A stretch of 64,000 nt of DNA, from positions 12,257,501 to 12,321,500 of the forward strand of contig JAXDDX010000001.1 in assembly GCA_034670405.1 (NCBI GenBank). Reading direction: 5' to 3'. This stretch comes from Hoplostethus atlanticus. Lineage: Eukaryota; Chordata; Actinopteri; Trachichthyiformes; Trachichthyidae. Positions 13,124 to 28,984 of this stretch are shown one piece after another. Both the position numbers and the translations under genes were made by a program. How positions within the stretch are numbered: position 1 is the stretch's first letter; each line of letters begins with the position of its first letter. The notes under the pieces were generated by a model. The model saw nothing but the letters and a program-made list of their open reading frames with translations, did no database searches and was not told the DNA's origin.

Positions 13124-15080
13124 ACCCGCGTACAGCAGCTGTCAGATCGTAAATCGTAACCCTGACCTGGTAGTAATGGACTGCATACACACATACCTCA
13201 CTATGGGCCCCATTCAGACCTTGGCCTTTCCGTCGACGGTAGCCTCCATAGACCAGAATGCAATGCAAACTCTCTCGCTCTGACTCATCATTATCCTTAT
13301 TGCTCCCCTCCTCCGACCAGTAATACCAACAGCCGAATACCAAGTCCAGGCACATTCTCGGGGATTGGTTGTCAAAAGGCATTGTGGGAAATGTAGGAAA
13401 TCGCTAACTGAAGTAGAGGTAGACGAGGCAAGTTGAGGGAACGTGGATATAACAACAAACATAAATTACAACACATTACAAAATAACTCCTGGAATGCCT
13501 TGAACATCACAGGCTGATGATATAAAACAGTGTGAGAGTACCTGAGGGGGGCATTTTCTTCCTTTAAGTCCATTTGTACATTCCTTTCTCATCGGTTTCC
13601 TGATGTAAAACAAGAAATCTACTGAGTGTATGAGACATCAAATAGGATAGGAGCTGCTGAAAGAAAGGAATAAGACTGAGCAATGCTCTTGATTGACCTC
13701 TGAAGAATTGGAATTGGCATTTATAAGCAATATGACAACCTTTCCACAACTAAGCAAACACACACACACACATTTATGTGTTTTTATGGGATCATCAGCG
13801 GAGATGGCACTACCAGGGCACACAGAGGGTCCCAAGAAATCATTCTGATGACGCCCAGGTTGCTCAGTATATGCGCATCAATGAGTTGTGCCACTGATTT
13901 TGAGAGCCAGATCACATAGCTGACATCCCTCCAGTTACTCCAGGTAACACGTCTCTCCGTGTCTTTCCAACAGCTCTTTCCATACTGGCACAAAGGCGCC
14001 ACGTCAGCTGGACGGGGTCCAGGGTGGCGGAGGGTGTTCTGAACGGCAGAGAGCAGACGCACCGAAGAATAGATGGGCCACACACTGACTCGCACACACA
14101 CAGATCCAAAACAGATTACATCATCTTGTGTGAGTTCAGTAGAAAGTAGTTGCCATAAAGATACTCATCTTTTGATATAAAACTCTTATTTTTTTCATTT
14201 TATCGGCAAAAATGGGGAACAGCCTGAATCATTTCAGATTTTGTGAAGTATATTCAATTACAGTTTCATCCAATTAAAGGGCGTATTGCAATTCAATCTT
14301 CCATTGTCCTTACCTAAACTAGATTAAAGGGCACGCTATCTAAAGGCAATGCCTCAGCAGAAAGACGGCCTTACTTTCCATGATACTGATGGGAAAGACA
14401 AAGAGAGAGGAGAGGAGAGGAGAGGAGAGGAGAGGAGAGGAGAGGACTAGTTACTGTTTATCCATCTGTGACTGATATCCAAACTGTTATGGCCCACAGC
14501 TGAACTCCCATCACTATTCAACCATTCATAACCTCCAGCCTTTACGACCCACTGAACCGAGCAACGCAGACCTGATGGGAATCTCTGTAAACAAACACTG
14601 CTCAACAACAGGTGCCGAACCGAAGCCACATGACGAAGCACAACAGAGTGTACGCGGATTAACATCGACACGCAGGTGAGCATCAGACCTTCACAACACT
14701 GCACAGTACTCTCAACCTGTCAACCTTGAGGCCATGATAAGAACCAAGCTGAGATATGAACCCTCCCCCTTGGTATACCAGTTGTCTCCCTGGGCAACCA
14801 GTCATTCACCCTGTAGGAGGATTCAGCGTTGAAAACCATCGCCTCGGGCAACCACGCTGACCAGAGCATGAGCTGCAGGCGGAGGACCCATTTTTCAAAT
14901 CTGTTGCCATTAGCAACACTCCCCATGCCATCCCAGTGTCGGCGTAAACACACACACACACCTACTGTAAGGCCAAAACAGGAGCTCCCCCTGAGTCGCG
15001 AGTCGTTATCTTAACCTGACAGAATCTCTCCATCCTGGCCGTCCTATTTCTCTCTCTCTCTCTCCGTCCCCATGGTGTTC

Positions 15081-15115
<35 letters not shown>

Positions 15116-16084
15116 CTAGCTGCACCTTTTCGTCACTGCCTGAATTTCTGCTTTCTTGTCTGCTTTGTAACTCCCATGTCCCCTCCCTTCAAACATCGAA
15201 GGCGAAAGGTATTTATTTAACGAAAATGATCCCCGAGAAAATAATAAAAAGGGAGGAGAAAGAGGGATTCAAAGACAATTTGCTGAATTTCTAACGCCAA
15301 GTTTCTGCTGATCAATGGCGCAAAGCACATAAAGCAAAAAAAAGACTCGCTATCAATCACTGATCACACACACTTAATAGGTGTTAGATGAGCTCACTCC
15401 TCCAATTAAGCTGTGAGCCTATTTCCTGGATTGACGTTAAGGAGTGGTCCAAGTACTCCTAAAGGGCAAAGCGTGGAGGAAGCCTGCCCAGTCATGAAAC
15501 AGGAGATCAATCATCCATGTTCCAGACAATAGCCTATTCTACTGTACGTGGGTTGAAAAGGGCTCTGTGACAGTGCTCTCTCTGAACCGGTAGTCAACAA
15601 CAAGTAGTATGGAAACAGAAGACGTCCTATGCGACGCCAGACAACGCGACAGTGTGGGACGCAGGGGAGAGGGAGGGGGGGTAGGATGCACACAGACTGG
15701 GCCTGTGTTGGTAGAGGATGAGGTTGTGTAGGTGGATAAGAATGACAGGGAGGGGGAGAGAGAGAGGGAGGGAGGGAGGGGAGGCAGACAGAAACACATA
15801 CATATACATATGTACTCTACAATCAAAGTATGAGTACAGAGACTTAAATACATACTTATTTTTATAGTATTTTTATTGAGAAAAAGGGTTAACAAGTCAT
15901 TTCACTCATATATATATAAACCCCTCCCTCCCCAATCCCTACTGCCTTATTACAAAATAAAAGAGGAGAAAAGAAAAGAAGAAAAATAAAAATAAAAAAC
16001 ATAAAAGGGCTTAAATACAGATATAGGGACAGAGGAGGAACATTGGGACAGAGGACAGAGAGGGTGAGGTGGTGGTAGGGTAGA

Positions 16085-16128
<44 letters not shown>

Positions 16129-16691
16129 AGGCATGAAAGCAGATAAATAGTAAGAGACAGACGAAGGAAGAGGAGGCTGAAGGAGAGAGACGGGAGGAGA
16201 GAAGGGAGAGGGCAGTGGCAAAAGTAATGAGATGAGAAAGAGAGTGACCTTAATCAGCCACATGCAGGAACGTACACACACACACCACACACACACACGC
16301 ACACACACACACATACAGACACACACACCGACAAACCTGGCGGGTCTGTGTTTGTACAGCACTACTCTCTGTTTCATTACAGGCCCATTTCCCCCGCCTA
16401 ATGCCCAGACAGGAGCTGGCGATAAGGAATGTACACACTCTCCTCTGTACACAACAGCTCATTTGAGGAGAGGAAATTGGAAAGAAGGGGAGAAAGGAGG
16501 GAAGGGTGGAGAGGTGAGGAGGAGGAGGAGGAGGAGGGTAGAAGGGGTCTGGACAGAGGAGAGGAGGACGACGGCAGCGGCGGTGAAAGAACGCTCGGCA
16601 AGGACAGAGATAAGCCAGCGGTCCACCAGCGTGTAAAGGCACAGGTGTGAGTCTGAGATTGGGGGGAAAGGGTGTGTGGGTGAGGAGAATG

Positions 16692-16751
<60 letters not shown>

Positions 16752-19231
16752 GAGAGAGGGAGTGTCCTTTTACCTCCATGGAACAGAAGTAAAATGACAC
16801 TCACCAAGAAATGTGAAGTAGAGGAAAGTTGGCGCGGGGGCTGATAAAGGTGGTGTGGAGAGAACTGGGGAGGAAGAGGGAAGAGCGGTGGACGGAGAAA
16901 GAACAGACTGTACGAGGAGAAAGATCGCTCGTCAGGAGGTCACACCGGGGTCAGAGGCAGAGAGACGTAGACGATAATGGCTACAACTCCGGCAATACTA
17001 CTTGAGCGGCGAAAGAAAATGCAAGGGAGCAGCAGAAATGCACGGGGGGAGGTGTAGGGGGGGAGGGAGGGGTGGGGGTTGTTTATTGCTGGGAACACCA
17101 AGCCAGAGAGAGAGAGGGTAAACCTACTCACTTCAGCGTCTCTAGCCATGAGGAACTCTGCTCAATCTGTACTCATCCATGCAAACTGGGGCGAAACAAA
17201 AGAGGAGGATGAGCGTACGGGCGTGCACACACTGTGGGGGGGCGTCGCTCCGGGCATGCAAACACATTTCAGTGATACAGCGGGGCAGAGTTAAAAAACG
17301 AGCGGGCAAACACAAACACACACAACCAGACCGGAGAGAGACTCCAGCTAAACATCTGAGTCACGGGAGCATTCTACTGGAGCACTCCTGCCTCCTTTTC
17401 CTCGCGATGCCGGGCCAGCTAGGAGTCAAAGCTTCATCTATCACTGCAAATAACATTCAACAAAAAACCTGTATCATTTTGTTGTAATATTGTTTTCTGT
17501 ATATGAATGTATTCCTGCAGTAAATCTCGCCCCGGCATGCCCACCAACAACTCCCGTTTCCCCACCCTCGCCACCGGCCTCCACCCATCTGTTACCGCTC
17601 AGCGGCGCATCCATCACATGGCCTAATGGTGGACCAATACTGTCGACTTCTTGCTACCCAGGATGAATGGAGCAGCTACTCACCACCCCTGACCAAACTA
17701 CCGCTTGACACTAGAAACCAGGTCAGCCCCTCGGAAGATGGAGAGGGCTGTGTCACAACACACACACACACACACACTCAGTCCACCTGTGCCTCCGTTT
17801 ATAATCCACAGCGTGACAGAGATAAATAGAGGACGGGATGTAATTGCTAAATATAAAATCAAACGCAAAGGGAAAGCGATTCCTCTTGGTATTTTTCTGC
17901 TCACGCACGACTGACCCTCCGGTGTCCTATTGTTCCTTCAGCGTGAGGACGAGGAGGGGGGGGAGAAAGAAGACGTCTCACTGAGAGGCCCTTAGACGAG
18001 AGGGAAGAGAAGCACTGTTATTATCAGAGTCCTCTACGAGATGATTACGGGCTGAGGATAGTGTGGCAGCCTATCGCACTGAAGCCGTGATTGCCATGAT
18101 TTTGTTGATTCCCACTGTGTTTTCCCAGGCAGCCTGAAAAGACAAACAACTGGACCGGATGCTCTCGGCTTCCTGGAGGAGATGACCAGTCAGTTATTAA
18201 GAGAGGCAAAAGAGAGGAAAGGCAAAACAAACGCCCGATCAAATCATTTGTCTCGGCCCCGTCCAATATGCGGGGCGGAGATAGAAGGAGAAACGCGTCT
18301 TTGTCTCGAGTGTAATTTCAGGGAGCGCGGGGAGATGTCAGCTCGGCTCACTGTTCACGTCGCGCACAAAGAGAGAGGAATCTGGCTACAGACATGCAGT
18401 TGACTGATCACACCGAGGCTGAAATACGGGGACCTGTTTTCAAAAGCGCTATTTAAACATGGTGCTCGCTCAACTAGAACCCTGTAAAACAATGTTAAAA
18501 CGCATGTAGAGCCGTTACATGTTGGCTGGCTACATGCAACCAGCGCTCTGTGGACCTCGGCCCCGCCGGAACAGCTGGATCTGCCTCTCAACCAGTCAGC
18601 CTCAGAGCCTAAGACCTCTCTCATCAACGAGAAACACTGAAAAGACGACTACACTTAAAAATAAATCACACAACAAACTGATCTGTTATCAGCGGACCAC
18701 GAACTTGAAATTGAAAGAGGACGCTATTTTAAATCCGAAGGAGTTGTCTGGAGCCACTAGTACTAGTACACTGGGACAGAAATGCATGTCTTATGCACAC
18801 GTCCAAATTAAAAGCATAAAAACAAACTATTTTCAGAGCTCTCCCAGACTTCAGGGGCCAGCCAGATAATGAAAAGCTTCATTTTGTGTTGGGGAAGATA
18901 AAAGGGTTAGCAGCTTGTCTACTCCTGCCACAATGCAAGGCAACAAATACATCATTTTGAACCCACATTTAGCTACTTTAATGTTATACATGTGTACTGT
19001 ATACATGTATAAAAGTACAACATCCATAGAGTTTCTCACATGAATGTATTTCTACAAACACAAAACATATAAAACCATATAAACATACAATACTGTAATC
19101 ACTTACATTTTTTTATGTTCACTTTTTATACTTTATGTTTACTGTCATTACCAGATTGTTCTCCTTCCTTTCTCTATTATTTTTTCCCCTCTATATGTAC
19201 AGATACACAAATGTATTGTGAGAGACCAAAT

Positions 19232-19282
<51 letters not shown>

Positions 19283-19407
19283 CAGCTCTTTGTCCACCGG
19301 CACCGGGCAGACCTCAGTGCAAACACCGCACGGAGAGGTTGAGACTGTCTGCGACATCGAGATGAACAAGAGGGAGGGCAAACACCATAAATATCACACA
19401 TGACTGT

Positions 19408-19445
<38 letters not shown>

Positions 19446-21650
19446 CTCTCCCGCTCATGCTTATTTAAAGGATGAGGACGGGGCTGGCAGGCAGGCACGC
19501 AGACAATCTCAGGGCGCCATGTTTCTATTCACACGCAGACACAAAAGGGCTTTGCAGAGAGCCGTCGGAGGTTGGGACTAATCCCGCTCTAACTCTCCCG
19601 ATGCCACTCAAACCTATTGTGTCGCCGTGAAAAGCACAAACAATCTCCATAAACTGTTGTGGAAGTGTGTACAGGTCAGCGTGGCGTGTGTGTGTGTGTG
19701 TGTGCGTATTTGTGTAGTGCAACAAGAGAAAGGTTGGTGTTGGGCTTCGCAATTGTGGATGTATAGAAAACTATTTTTCAATCTACTGATTCAAAACAAA
19801 CCATTTTCAGCTTAAAGATACTTCTCAAACTCACGCGTGACCGTCACAGGATCGATCCTTGAATCAAAAGCAAGTCAAGACATTTGAGAATGATCTGGAC
19901 ATGAATGGAGGCGCCCACGCCCCCACATCTGGCTGTGGCCATTAAAGAACAAAGAAGAAGTTAGTGAGTATGGTGGGCCCCTCTAGCCCTTCATATGAAC
20001 AGAGCTTGGTTTTGTGGAGGGTGAAAGAGAAAACGTGGCTCGGGGGCATCTCTGAGTAATGTACCCCCCTCATGACAATAGGTTTGTGAAGTGGCGTTTG
20101 TGATGAGAGAGAAAGAGGAGACAGAATCAGATCCCCGAGGCATGAAGTCTAGACTTAGGACCCTGCAACTTGGTAACAATATTATCAGTGTGTGTGTGTG
20201 TGTGTGTGTGTGTGTCTCAGCAGTTTAGCCGAGCTATCAAAGAGCAGGTCCTGTCTCCATCTCCCTGAGCTCCGTCCGCGAGTCAAGGGCATCTCCAGTT
20301 CACACATTAGAGCCACACCACTGCTTCTCTGCTCCCCTTCAAGATTAGAGACAGCCACTAAGTCCTGAGCCTCTCTGATTCCCTGCTTCCCTGGCTCCCT
20401 GGGTCCGGGGGTTAAGTAATTGGTTTGGCATAGACCACTCATCTACACAACTGCATGGGCGGTTCACTTCATACACTGTAACGCCACGATGAGTCTTAGC
20501 GTCTCGCGGTATTCTCAGTTAAGTGCACTTATTCTGTAAATGGTCGCCGCGTTTTCAAAAACACATCCACTTAAAAATAAAGAGATCCGCTTCTGACGAT
20601 TTTTTCTTGCATCGGGCGAATTGGCCGAGTGTGTCTCGGGAGGGATGGATTTCATTTAACGCCCCGGTCCCATCTGAATTGCCTTTCCCGTCTGAGTTCA
20701 AAGCCATCGATTTGCACACCGCCTCCTCCGCAAAAAAAAAAAAGAGTCTCCATTGATTCCCCATTGGCATGAAAGGAATAGCGGCGCGTAGACTGTGGCA
20801 CGAGGACAGATAGATCCTTCCTCTCGTGATGGGGGTTACGAATCAACATGACAACTCAGGCAGCGGCGGCGTCACGCAAAGAACCGAACTGAAACGGCTA
20901 CACTGGTGGATTTTTTGTGTGGCATTCACCTTACCCTGCATCGAGCACAACACGTCTTGAGGCTGGTCGGATTGGCGCGGCGACAATGCGGCCAAATGCG
21001 TAAAGAGTGGGGACTTGTACTTGAAAGAATGAAACCGGTAAACAATACCCAACAAACACTGGAGATGCTTGATGTTCCTGCGGCGTCATCAACCTACATC
21101 AGGCACCTTTAGACTCCTGAATGTACTTCAACCTGAAAGATGGTGGCCGGTACTCTTTGCCTTTAGGGTTTAGCAACTTTTCTTTCAATGTCCTTTTGTT
21201 TTGGTGTATATAAACTGTCGGCGTCAAATTATATCTGGGCTAAAAAAATCTCACGGCTTCAGCGAGAAAGGACACGCATGCGCCGTGATGAAGCCAGCGC
21301 CGTGAGAGCGGTGACATTGTCTCATCGCCGTTACCCATGGTGCTCGGTTACATCATCTGTGTTTATGTGAACCCTTTCCCTTTCCTTCCTCTGGCCATGC
21401 TGTGTCTTTGTGCCACCCAGCGTAAGGGGGATGAGGGGAGGAGGCCACAGAGGGCAAACCCTGCAGGGAAATCAGAGCGCTCTCTCTCTTTGTGTGATTC
21501 AATATCACGCTTGTGTACCCATGAATGGATGCCAAGGCATTTGAGTTCAGAGCCAAGGAACAAGCCACACAGCCGCACAGGGCTTCAGCAGAGAGACCAG
21601 GCGGGTTGGGGAGATCCCCCCAGTGCTTGCAAACACGCATGCTGAACATG

Positions 21651-21686
<36 letters not shown>

Positions 21687-24060
21687 AACTGGGGAAACAA
21701 TAAGCGTCATGCTGAGTTTTAGGAATACCTAAGAGTGTAAACAAATTGCTACTGTCATTTGAAATGTCACTTTGTAAAAACTCTCTATGGCTGTTTTTAC
21801 ACTTTCAGACACATTTTAGTGAACTGAGAGCGGGAGGTGGTCTGACAGCGGTTCGTTTAGAGTTCGTTTTGCATTTTTCATCACATTTTTGTCCCTCCAC
21901 GCTCGTCATGCAGCTGCTACGTACTTCCTGGTCGTCTCTAAGGAGGAGAACAAATTATTTACTGTGGTTCGTTCTGTGAACCGGGCCTGTTAGTTTATTT
22001 TAAAATCTATTTCTAGTTCAGTGTTTCCTCGGTGCTGACAGTGTCAACATTGCACTTTTTATTTCATGCCGCTTGATGCTGCTAAAACATGTGCTGCGCG
22101 TGTTGCGCCCAGACATTTTTTATTGCATTTTTGAAACCTATTCTGTTAACTTCTTCTTGAAATGATATAAATAAAATCATTCTAGAAGTAGAATAGTTCA
22201 AATCCTATTAGTTTTTCCTATTTCTGCAGGCTAATCAAAACAGGAAACATCTCAAGGAAAAGGAAATGCTGCAACCAATAGATGAAGTCTGAACTATATG
22301 TGAACAACCATTGATGCTGGTTGAAAAACCCTTTTGTATCCAGAAGGTTGACGCTGTCAGCTCAGAGGCTCTCTGAAGTGCAGATGAAGAACCTGCAAAC
22401 AGCAGAGCAAGTTCACCTGGAGAGCAAACAGTGGTTCAGCCTGTAAGTAAGGCAGCCCGAGTGCCGTCAGCGTACTCTGCATTCACTGCAGCCTGCTGTA
22501 TGAAGCCTCTAACTCTTACACTCACACTTGCTGACAGTGCACACGTCAGTGCGCATATCCCACTGTGCCTCTGCTCCTCTCCGCTTGGCAAGCGGGCAGG
22601 AGAGAGGAATTGTGAATTATGAAATTGGATTACGAGTTTGAGAGAGTTTGGGAATCCACTGAGCCTCATATTGGCTGCCAGATGCTCTGGAGAATATTGG
22701 GAGGGGGGAAAATGTATTAGTATGGAAAAATGAAATAGGACAGCTCATGAAGTGACATGCTGGTCAAATGTAATAACACACACTTTATGGGGTAGTGAAG
22801 AGAGAGAGAGATTTCGCACAATCAAAGAAGAGGTGCTTAGCAACAGTTGCCTAGGCGAGCACAAAACTGAGCCTTAAAGGAAAAATCCAACCTAAAAGTC
22901 CTGGGTCAAGTCCTGGATGATTGGATGATTGGCCAAACGAAGACGATGTGATGTCACAAGATCATTCCTGCACAGCTACAATGGAGTTTAATAGGAGGAC
23001 ATTTCAACGATGCATAGTAGAAGAGGAATAAATTCCAATTTCTCCACTGACAGTAGCCTCAATAGACCAGAATGCAATGCAGTCACGTTGTGTTTTGAGT
23101 TGTGTTGTGTTTCTCGACTGGAGACTCTCGCTCTCTTGCCGTTACTCTCACTTGTTATTGCTCTCTCTACCTGCACATAAAACAGCTGGATACAAGTGAA
23201 GGCAAGTTCTCTGGGGGACGTTGAAAGTCCTTGTGGGAAATGTAGGAAATCACTAACTAAAATAGAAGTAGACTAGGCAGGTGGAGGGAAAGGTGTAGGG
23301 GTTTCCTCTCCATGTACCGCAACTGAGTAGGTTCGATGCCATCTCACGCTCTGCTGTCACCTTTCTCGAATACCGGAGGGCTTCAAAGAGAAAAGGTTTT
23401 TTGGTCATTAAAGTTTGTCGAGCATGTCTTCAAAACAACAGGAGTGATCGGCGACTGGGTGTATCATCTTGGAGGCGAACAGCCGGCTACACCGGTAAAG
23501 TCATTGTGAGAAGGCAGCAGCAGAAAATAACGAGAGAATTACACTCACATTTGTGTTGTTCTTGTTATTGATGTTTGTGCCTTTGATGCACGGCTGATGG
23601 AGCGACCGGACAAAGTGTGTAGAGAGGCATGAAAGAAATTATGGTCATTAAGAAATACTTTTTAAACACAGGCTCACACACACACACACACACACACACA
23701 CAGCAGTCTAATTACATGATGTCTTGGGGTGGGCTAGTCCTGACGTCCTCTCCCAGACGGCCATAAGAGAGGTTTTTAGTTAGTGCGTGATTGCATGTGC
23801 GTGCACACTCCGTACAGTACAGCATCTGCACAGCACCGCGGGCTAAATGTGTCTGTCCGCCCCTGGAGCCCTCTGACACACCAATCAGCCCAACTATCTC
23901 AATTAGTGAATCAGAGACATTTAAAGACCAAACACCACAGGGAGCAGCGAGAAAAAAGGGGAAAAAGAGCTGGAGGGTGAGGGGAGGAAGGAGCGGGGAG
24001 GGACATGTAGCTCATGTTCAAGTAGCTGATCATGAACAGCAGCGCTTTAGTGTGGTTTGG

Positions 24061-24091
<31 letters not shown>

Positions 24092-25014
24092 TGTGAGACC
24101 CAATTCATGTTGCAATGTCACTCTTTTTCATATCACTCTCTACCTCTAACTAGAAATAGCCGTTATTACTGATTTATTACTATCTTTACGTTCACAGGTT
24201 CACAAGTTAAACTAAGTGAACGTTGCACCTCCCTGCTCCGTCTTCCGACTCGGCCTCATATCTCTGGCTGTGAAACATTTGTCCCCCAAGCAGAGAGAGC
24301 AGCAGGGACATGCCTTCCTGTTGTACCGTCTCTACGACATCATTAGAAGCGGTGCGCTAGTCCTCCTCAGACACCTAATGCTGTAATGAACAAGGAGACT
24401 CTCTATATCTGTGCTTGTAAGCCGCTCGCCTTCTAAAATCTCCTGCAACAATTTCTGTCGCTTCATCATTATTTATTTACTTTGTTTTCTTTTTGATGTG
24501 CAAATGAAATCAAAAATCCACACCGATTATTTAGGAGTTTTAGGGCTTTTAGCTCCTTTTGTTGTCTCGTTCTTGTTGCAAGACATTAGAAGTGTTAAGC
24601 TCCAGCTTCAAACATGAAAAGCAACTTCCTTCCATTCTTCACCAGTTCGTAGTCACACCAGAAGACTGATGTGAACTGATTTAGTTTGGGCGGTGGAGCC
24701 ACCCTTTGTTTAACATTTGGATTATGGATAGGACATCTAAGTCTCAGGGGAGAGAGGTCGCGTTCTGCCCCGCCCTGAATAAAGCGTTGAAGTTGCTGAG
24801 GGCGGCAGGCTCCTCTCGGCTAACGGAAGGGGTTGCGAGGCCAGACTCCCGGAGATTTTCAGTCAAGTACAAACAACCACGTAGTGTTTCTGGGACGGTG
24901 GACAGGGAGCTGAGGGATGAGAGCCATTTTTAGCCTGACTTTTAAACTAATGTCCACTCCATGTTCTGAGGCGGGGCTGCTACTGCTGTGTGTGTGTGCA
25001 TAAGTGCATGTATG

Positions 25015-25055
<41 letters not shown>

Positions 25056-25187
25056 ATAGGTATTCGGTATCAAACTCAGCTGACTCATACGTAGCTTTGT
25101 GAGTCAGCTTGCTGACAGCAAAATGGAGCGGTGGAAAGTTGATAAAGGCTTCAGGTAGTTCCACAGTCATTTAGATACTGGCCTGAG

Positions 25188-25218
<31 letters not shown>

Positions 25219-25621
25219 CCCACACAACTATACAACCACCAACAGCACATCTGCATCCAACAGCTCTTTTCTTCAGCTTTCAACAGGGATTTCAGGTTTT
25301 CTGCACTGACGTTCACACATACCGCTACCAGTGTCTGACAACATTAACACTGATAGAGAAAGCTCTAGTTTATGGCAGAGAAACAGTTGTGTTGTGTGAA
25401 ACACCACATGCCCTCTGGGTGATGCGTTTTAATGGGTCGCTCCACATACGAGCCTCTTAAAATGAATCCACGTCAACTGAAGTCTGATGAGGTTCTTCAC
25501 GTCTTCTCCTCTGTTCCTCCACCTATTTCCATCCAGGAGGCAAACTTGAATGCTTGCAGAGTCAGGTTCACGTTCCCTACTGTTTAAATAGGAATCATGC
25601 CAGCAAATTGTGTGCGTGCGC

Positions 25622-25656
<35 letters not shown>

Positions 25657-25806
25657 CGTGTCACCCACAGGTGCAGGTGCAGATTCACTCCCACACCCCC
25701 AGAAGGAATAGATGTAGGCAGCAAAATGGGGATCCCCGCTAGCATATGAATGAGCAGAGCGAGCTTGAATGAGAGGGGAGAAGGGAGGGCGAGTGTGTGT
25801 GTGTGT

Positions 25807-25839
<33 letters not shown>

Positions 25840-27251
25840 TGTGTGTGCGTGCGTGTGTGTGTGTGTGTGCGTGCGTGTGTGTGAGCACCAGCAGGGATGA
25901 AATCCACCCGGGGAGACAGTGGCCTCCAGCAGGACCCAGGTGTTACATTCTACAGACACATGAGACACAGGGGGGTATTCTCACTGTAGCAGAGACAGGG
26001 AGGGATGGAGAGACAGACAGATGGGTGGGGTGGGAGGCAGACATAGAGACAGAGAGACAGAGAGACAGACAGAGACTTACCCCTTACACATCTCTCTATC
26101 ATTATTAGATGGCTTACACTGGCATTGACTGTGCTGCTACTGATCAATCAATAAACCCATTCCTTCTCCTCTGCATGGTGCCAGACTGTTTTAGCCACAG
26201 TAAAGAGTGTGTATGTCAGATGCCTGCAGGCAGAGCTGCAGAGCTGTGTGTTCCCCCGAATGACGAGTGGGTGCATGGAGTCCACGCCCACGCAGTCCAG
26301 AGACTTTTCTCGTCATTCGACATTCGTCTCTCTCCAAGAAATGCGTCATCATATTTTTCATCTATTTTTTTCATGTTTTTCATCAGCTTTTGGCTGCCAG
26401 CCCAATCCAAACGTGTTGGTTTGTGTGCATATAATGTGACCCAACATGTGACAGCAGCTTTAAAATGGTATATTACATCATAGGAGTGAAGAAATGACTT
26501 GAAGAAATGACGTTTTTTCTTCTGTTCATAACGTCTGGTCACATACGTCAAACTCCCTTTCCTTCTGGGCCAAGCGTGAGCGCGCACACCCACCCACACA
26601 GCGTAATGAAAGTGTCATTTTTGTTTTAAATCACTTCCCTTTCTCTCTCTCACAAAAGTAAGGTCAATATTGACAGAACGTATTACACCTCGCTAAGCAT
26701 CGACACTCTGCATGGGTCCACCTGAGCAGAAAGGGGCGAGACACTCGGTGCAGACGGTCCCCGCCGCGCCGTTCGTCCAGGTAATCACAGTTCTGGTGAA
26801 TACTTGTATCAGAGTGTGTTGAATTAACCTAACCCAGCTGAGTGGGGCCTTTACCTGCACGTTAACCAAGCGCACCTCAATCCGAGCTGAACGATAAGCA
26901 ATAACCAAGTCATTCTGTGATCATTTTCACAGGAAGAACTCGCTCTTAACAGCAAGGACTTGTAAGCTGAAATGATTGGACGGCTTTTTATTCAGGGCAA
27001 CCGCGAGCGTTGAGGGCACTTGAAGAAAAACAAATTACTCTTGCATCTGCCTCTACACACGATGTGTGTGTGTGAGTGTGTGTGTGAGTCTGCATGCGTG
27101 TTTGTGCTTCGTCCTACGAGTGTGTGGGATGAAAACAAAGAAAGGATGGGCTAGGGAAAGTATGATCAGCACCCCTGCAATTCTCCTGAGAGGGAAAGAG
27201 AGAGAGGGAGGCAGGGAAAGAGAAACAGAGGGTCAGACAGGGAGAGAGAGA

Positions 27252-27311
<60 letters not shown>

Positions 27312-28347
27312 CCTGTCTGTCTCATCACATTGCACTGACCCAGTGTGCAGACAGGCCAAACCACACAATCACTTTCTCCATCACTAACTTTAGTTTTTTT
27401 AAATGGCGAGGTAGGAAACAGAAAATAACACTCAAATTGTTTTCCCCCCTCTTCGTTTCCTCTCAGCGGCATGTGAGGAACCCTGAGAGCTTTTACCTTA
27501 GCAGAGACCTTAAAAAAGATAGCTGCAAATCATAACAACATGAAACCAAAACCTGAATTCAACGTGTTTGCTGGAAAAAACCCAAGACGTGATAGTTAGT
27601 TCCAGACTACGCAGGGAAATGGAAACAAAATGCGTCGTGTGGCTGCAGAACATCACGTTTGTGAAAAGCTTCTGTAATAATCAACATTCACTTGGCGAGT
27701 GAAAATAACAATTAATCTCACCGCTAATTAATTTGGCAGTTCAAATCATGAGAAATAAGTGAGTTACACAGCCGTGCAGCGCAGTTCCAGTGATTGAGCT
27801 TGATTTGGTCTAATTGAAAACAACAGTGGTTGGAGATAGCTGTGGTGGGGCCCGGGTTATCGCTGCTCTCGCTGCAAAGTGGATTCATTTCGAAAGAGGA
27901 AAGACAGCTAATGTGCAACGCTAAAACCCACAGTGTGGTCTGAAGGAGACAGTAGTTAGTCATGGTTTACTGCCAAGCACTCAGGTACTAGAGGGAAACG
28001 CCGTGAAGACTGGAAATGCTGCCGTGAAAATGTTGAGTGATGAACGCAAAAAAACGTTACAGTGCACGAGTGTTATGAACCCACAGACATGCACTTTCAT
28101 TTCAGGCATTTAGTAACATTTCTAATGCAATAGAGGCGTCAGACATGAGTACTTGGTTACATTCAAACTGGTCAGTGAAGCCAGACTCATGTTAGGTGCC
28201 ACCGTAATAGACCTGACAACGGCAGAAGATACATCTAAAATTACAAACACCCTCGCTGCATCTTTGGACGACATGTGAATGCAACTGTCAGCACACTTGA
28301 AGTGCTAGCTGATAAGTGAACACACTCTTTCCCTTCAAATGGGTCAA

Positions 28348-28396
<49 letters not shown>

Positions 28397-28825
28397 CTTA
28401 CCTACCTACCTACCTACCTACCTACCTATCTATCTATCTATCTATCTATCTACCTACTTACCTACCTACCTACCTACCTACCTACCTACCTACCTACCTA
28501 TCTATCTATCTACCTACCTACCTACCTACCTACCTACCTACCTACCTATCTATCTATCTATCTATCTACCTACTTACCTACCTACCTACCTACCTACCTA
28601 TCTATCTATCTATCTATCTACCTACTTACCTACCTACCTACCTACCTACCTACCTACCTACCTACCTATCTATCTATCTATCTATCTACCTACCTACCTA
28701 CCTACCTACCTACCTATCTATCTATCTATCTACCTACCTACCTACCTACCTACCTACCTACCTATCTATCTATCTATCTACCTACCTACCTACCTACCTA
28801 CCTATCTATCTATCGATCTACCTAC

Positions 28826-28868
<43 letters not shown>

Positions 28869-28905
28869 CCTACCTACCTACCTATCTATCTATCGATCTA
28901 CCTAC

Positions 28906-28936
<31 letters not shown>

Positions 28937-28941
28937 CCTAC

Positions 28942-28984
<43 letters not shown>

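Noticed and set aside
15889..16807. Minus frames of 187 and 185 codons
   Set aside because: They translate AG and CA microsatellites and purine-rich DNA; no conserved features.
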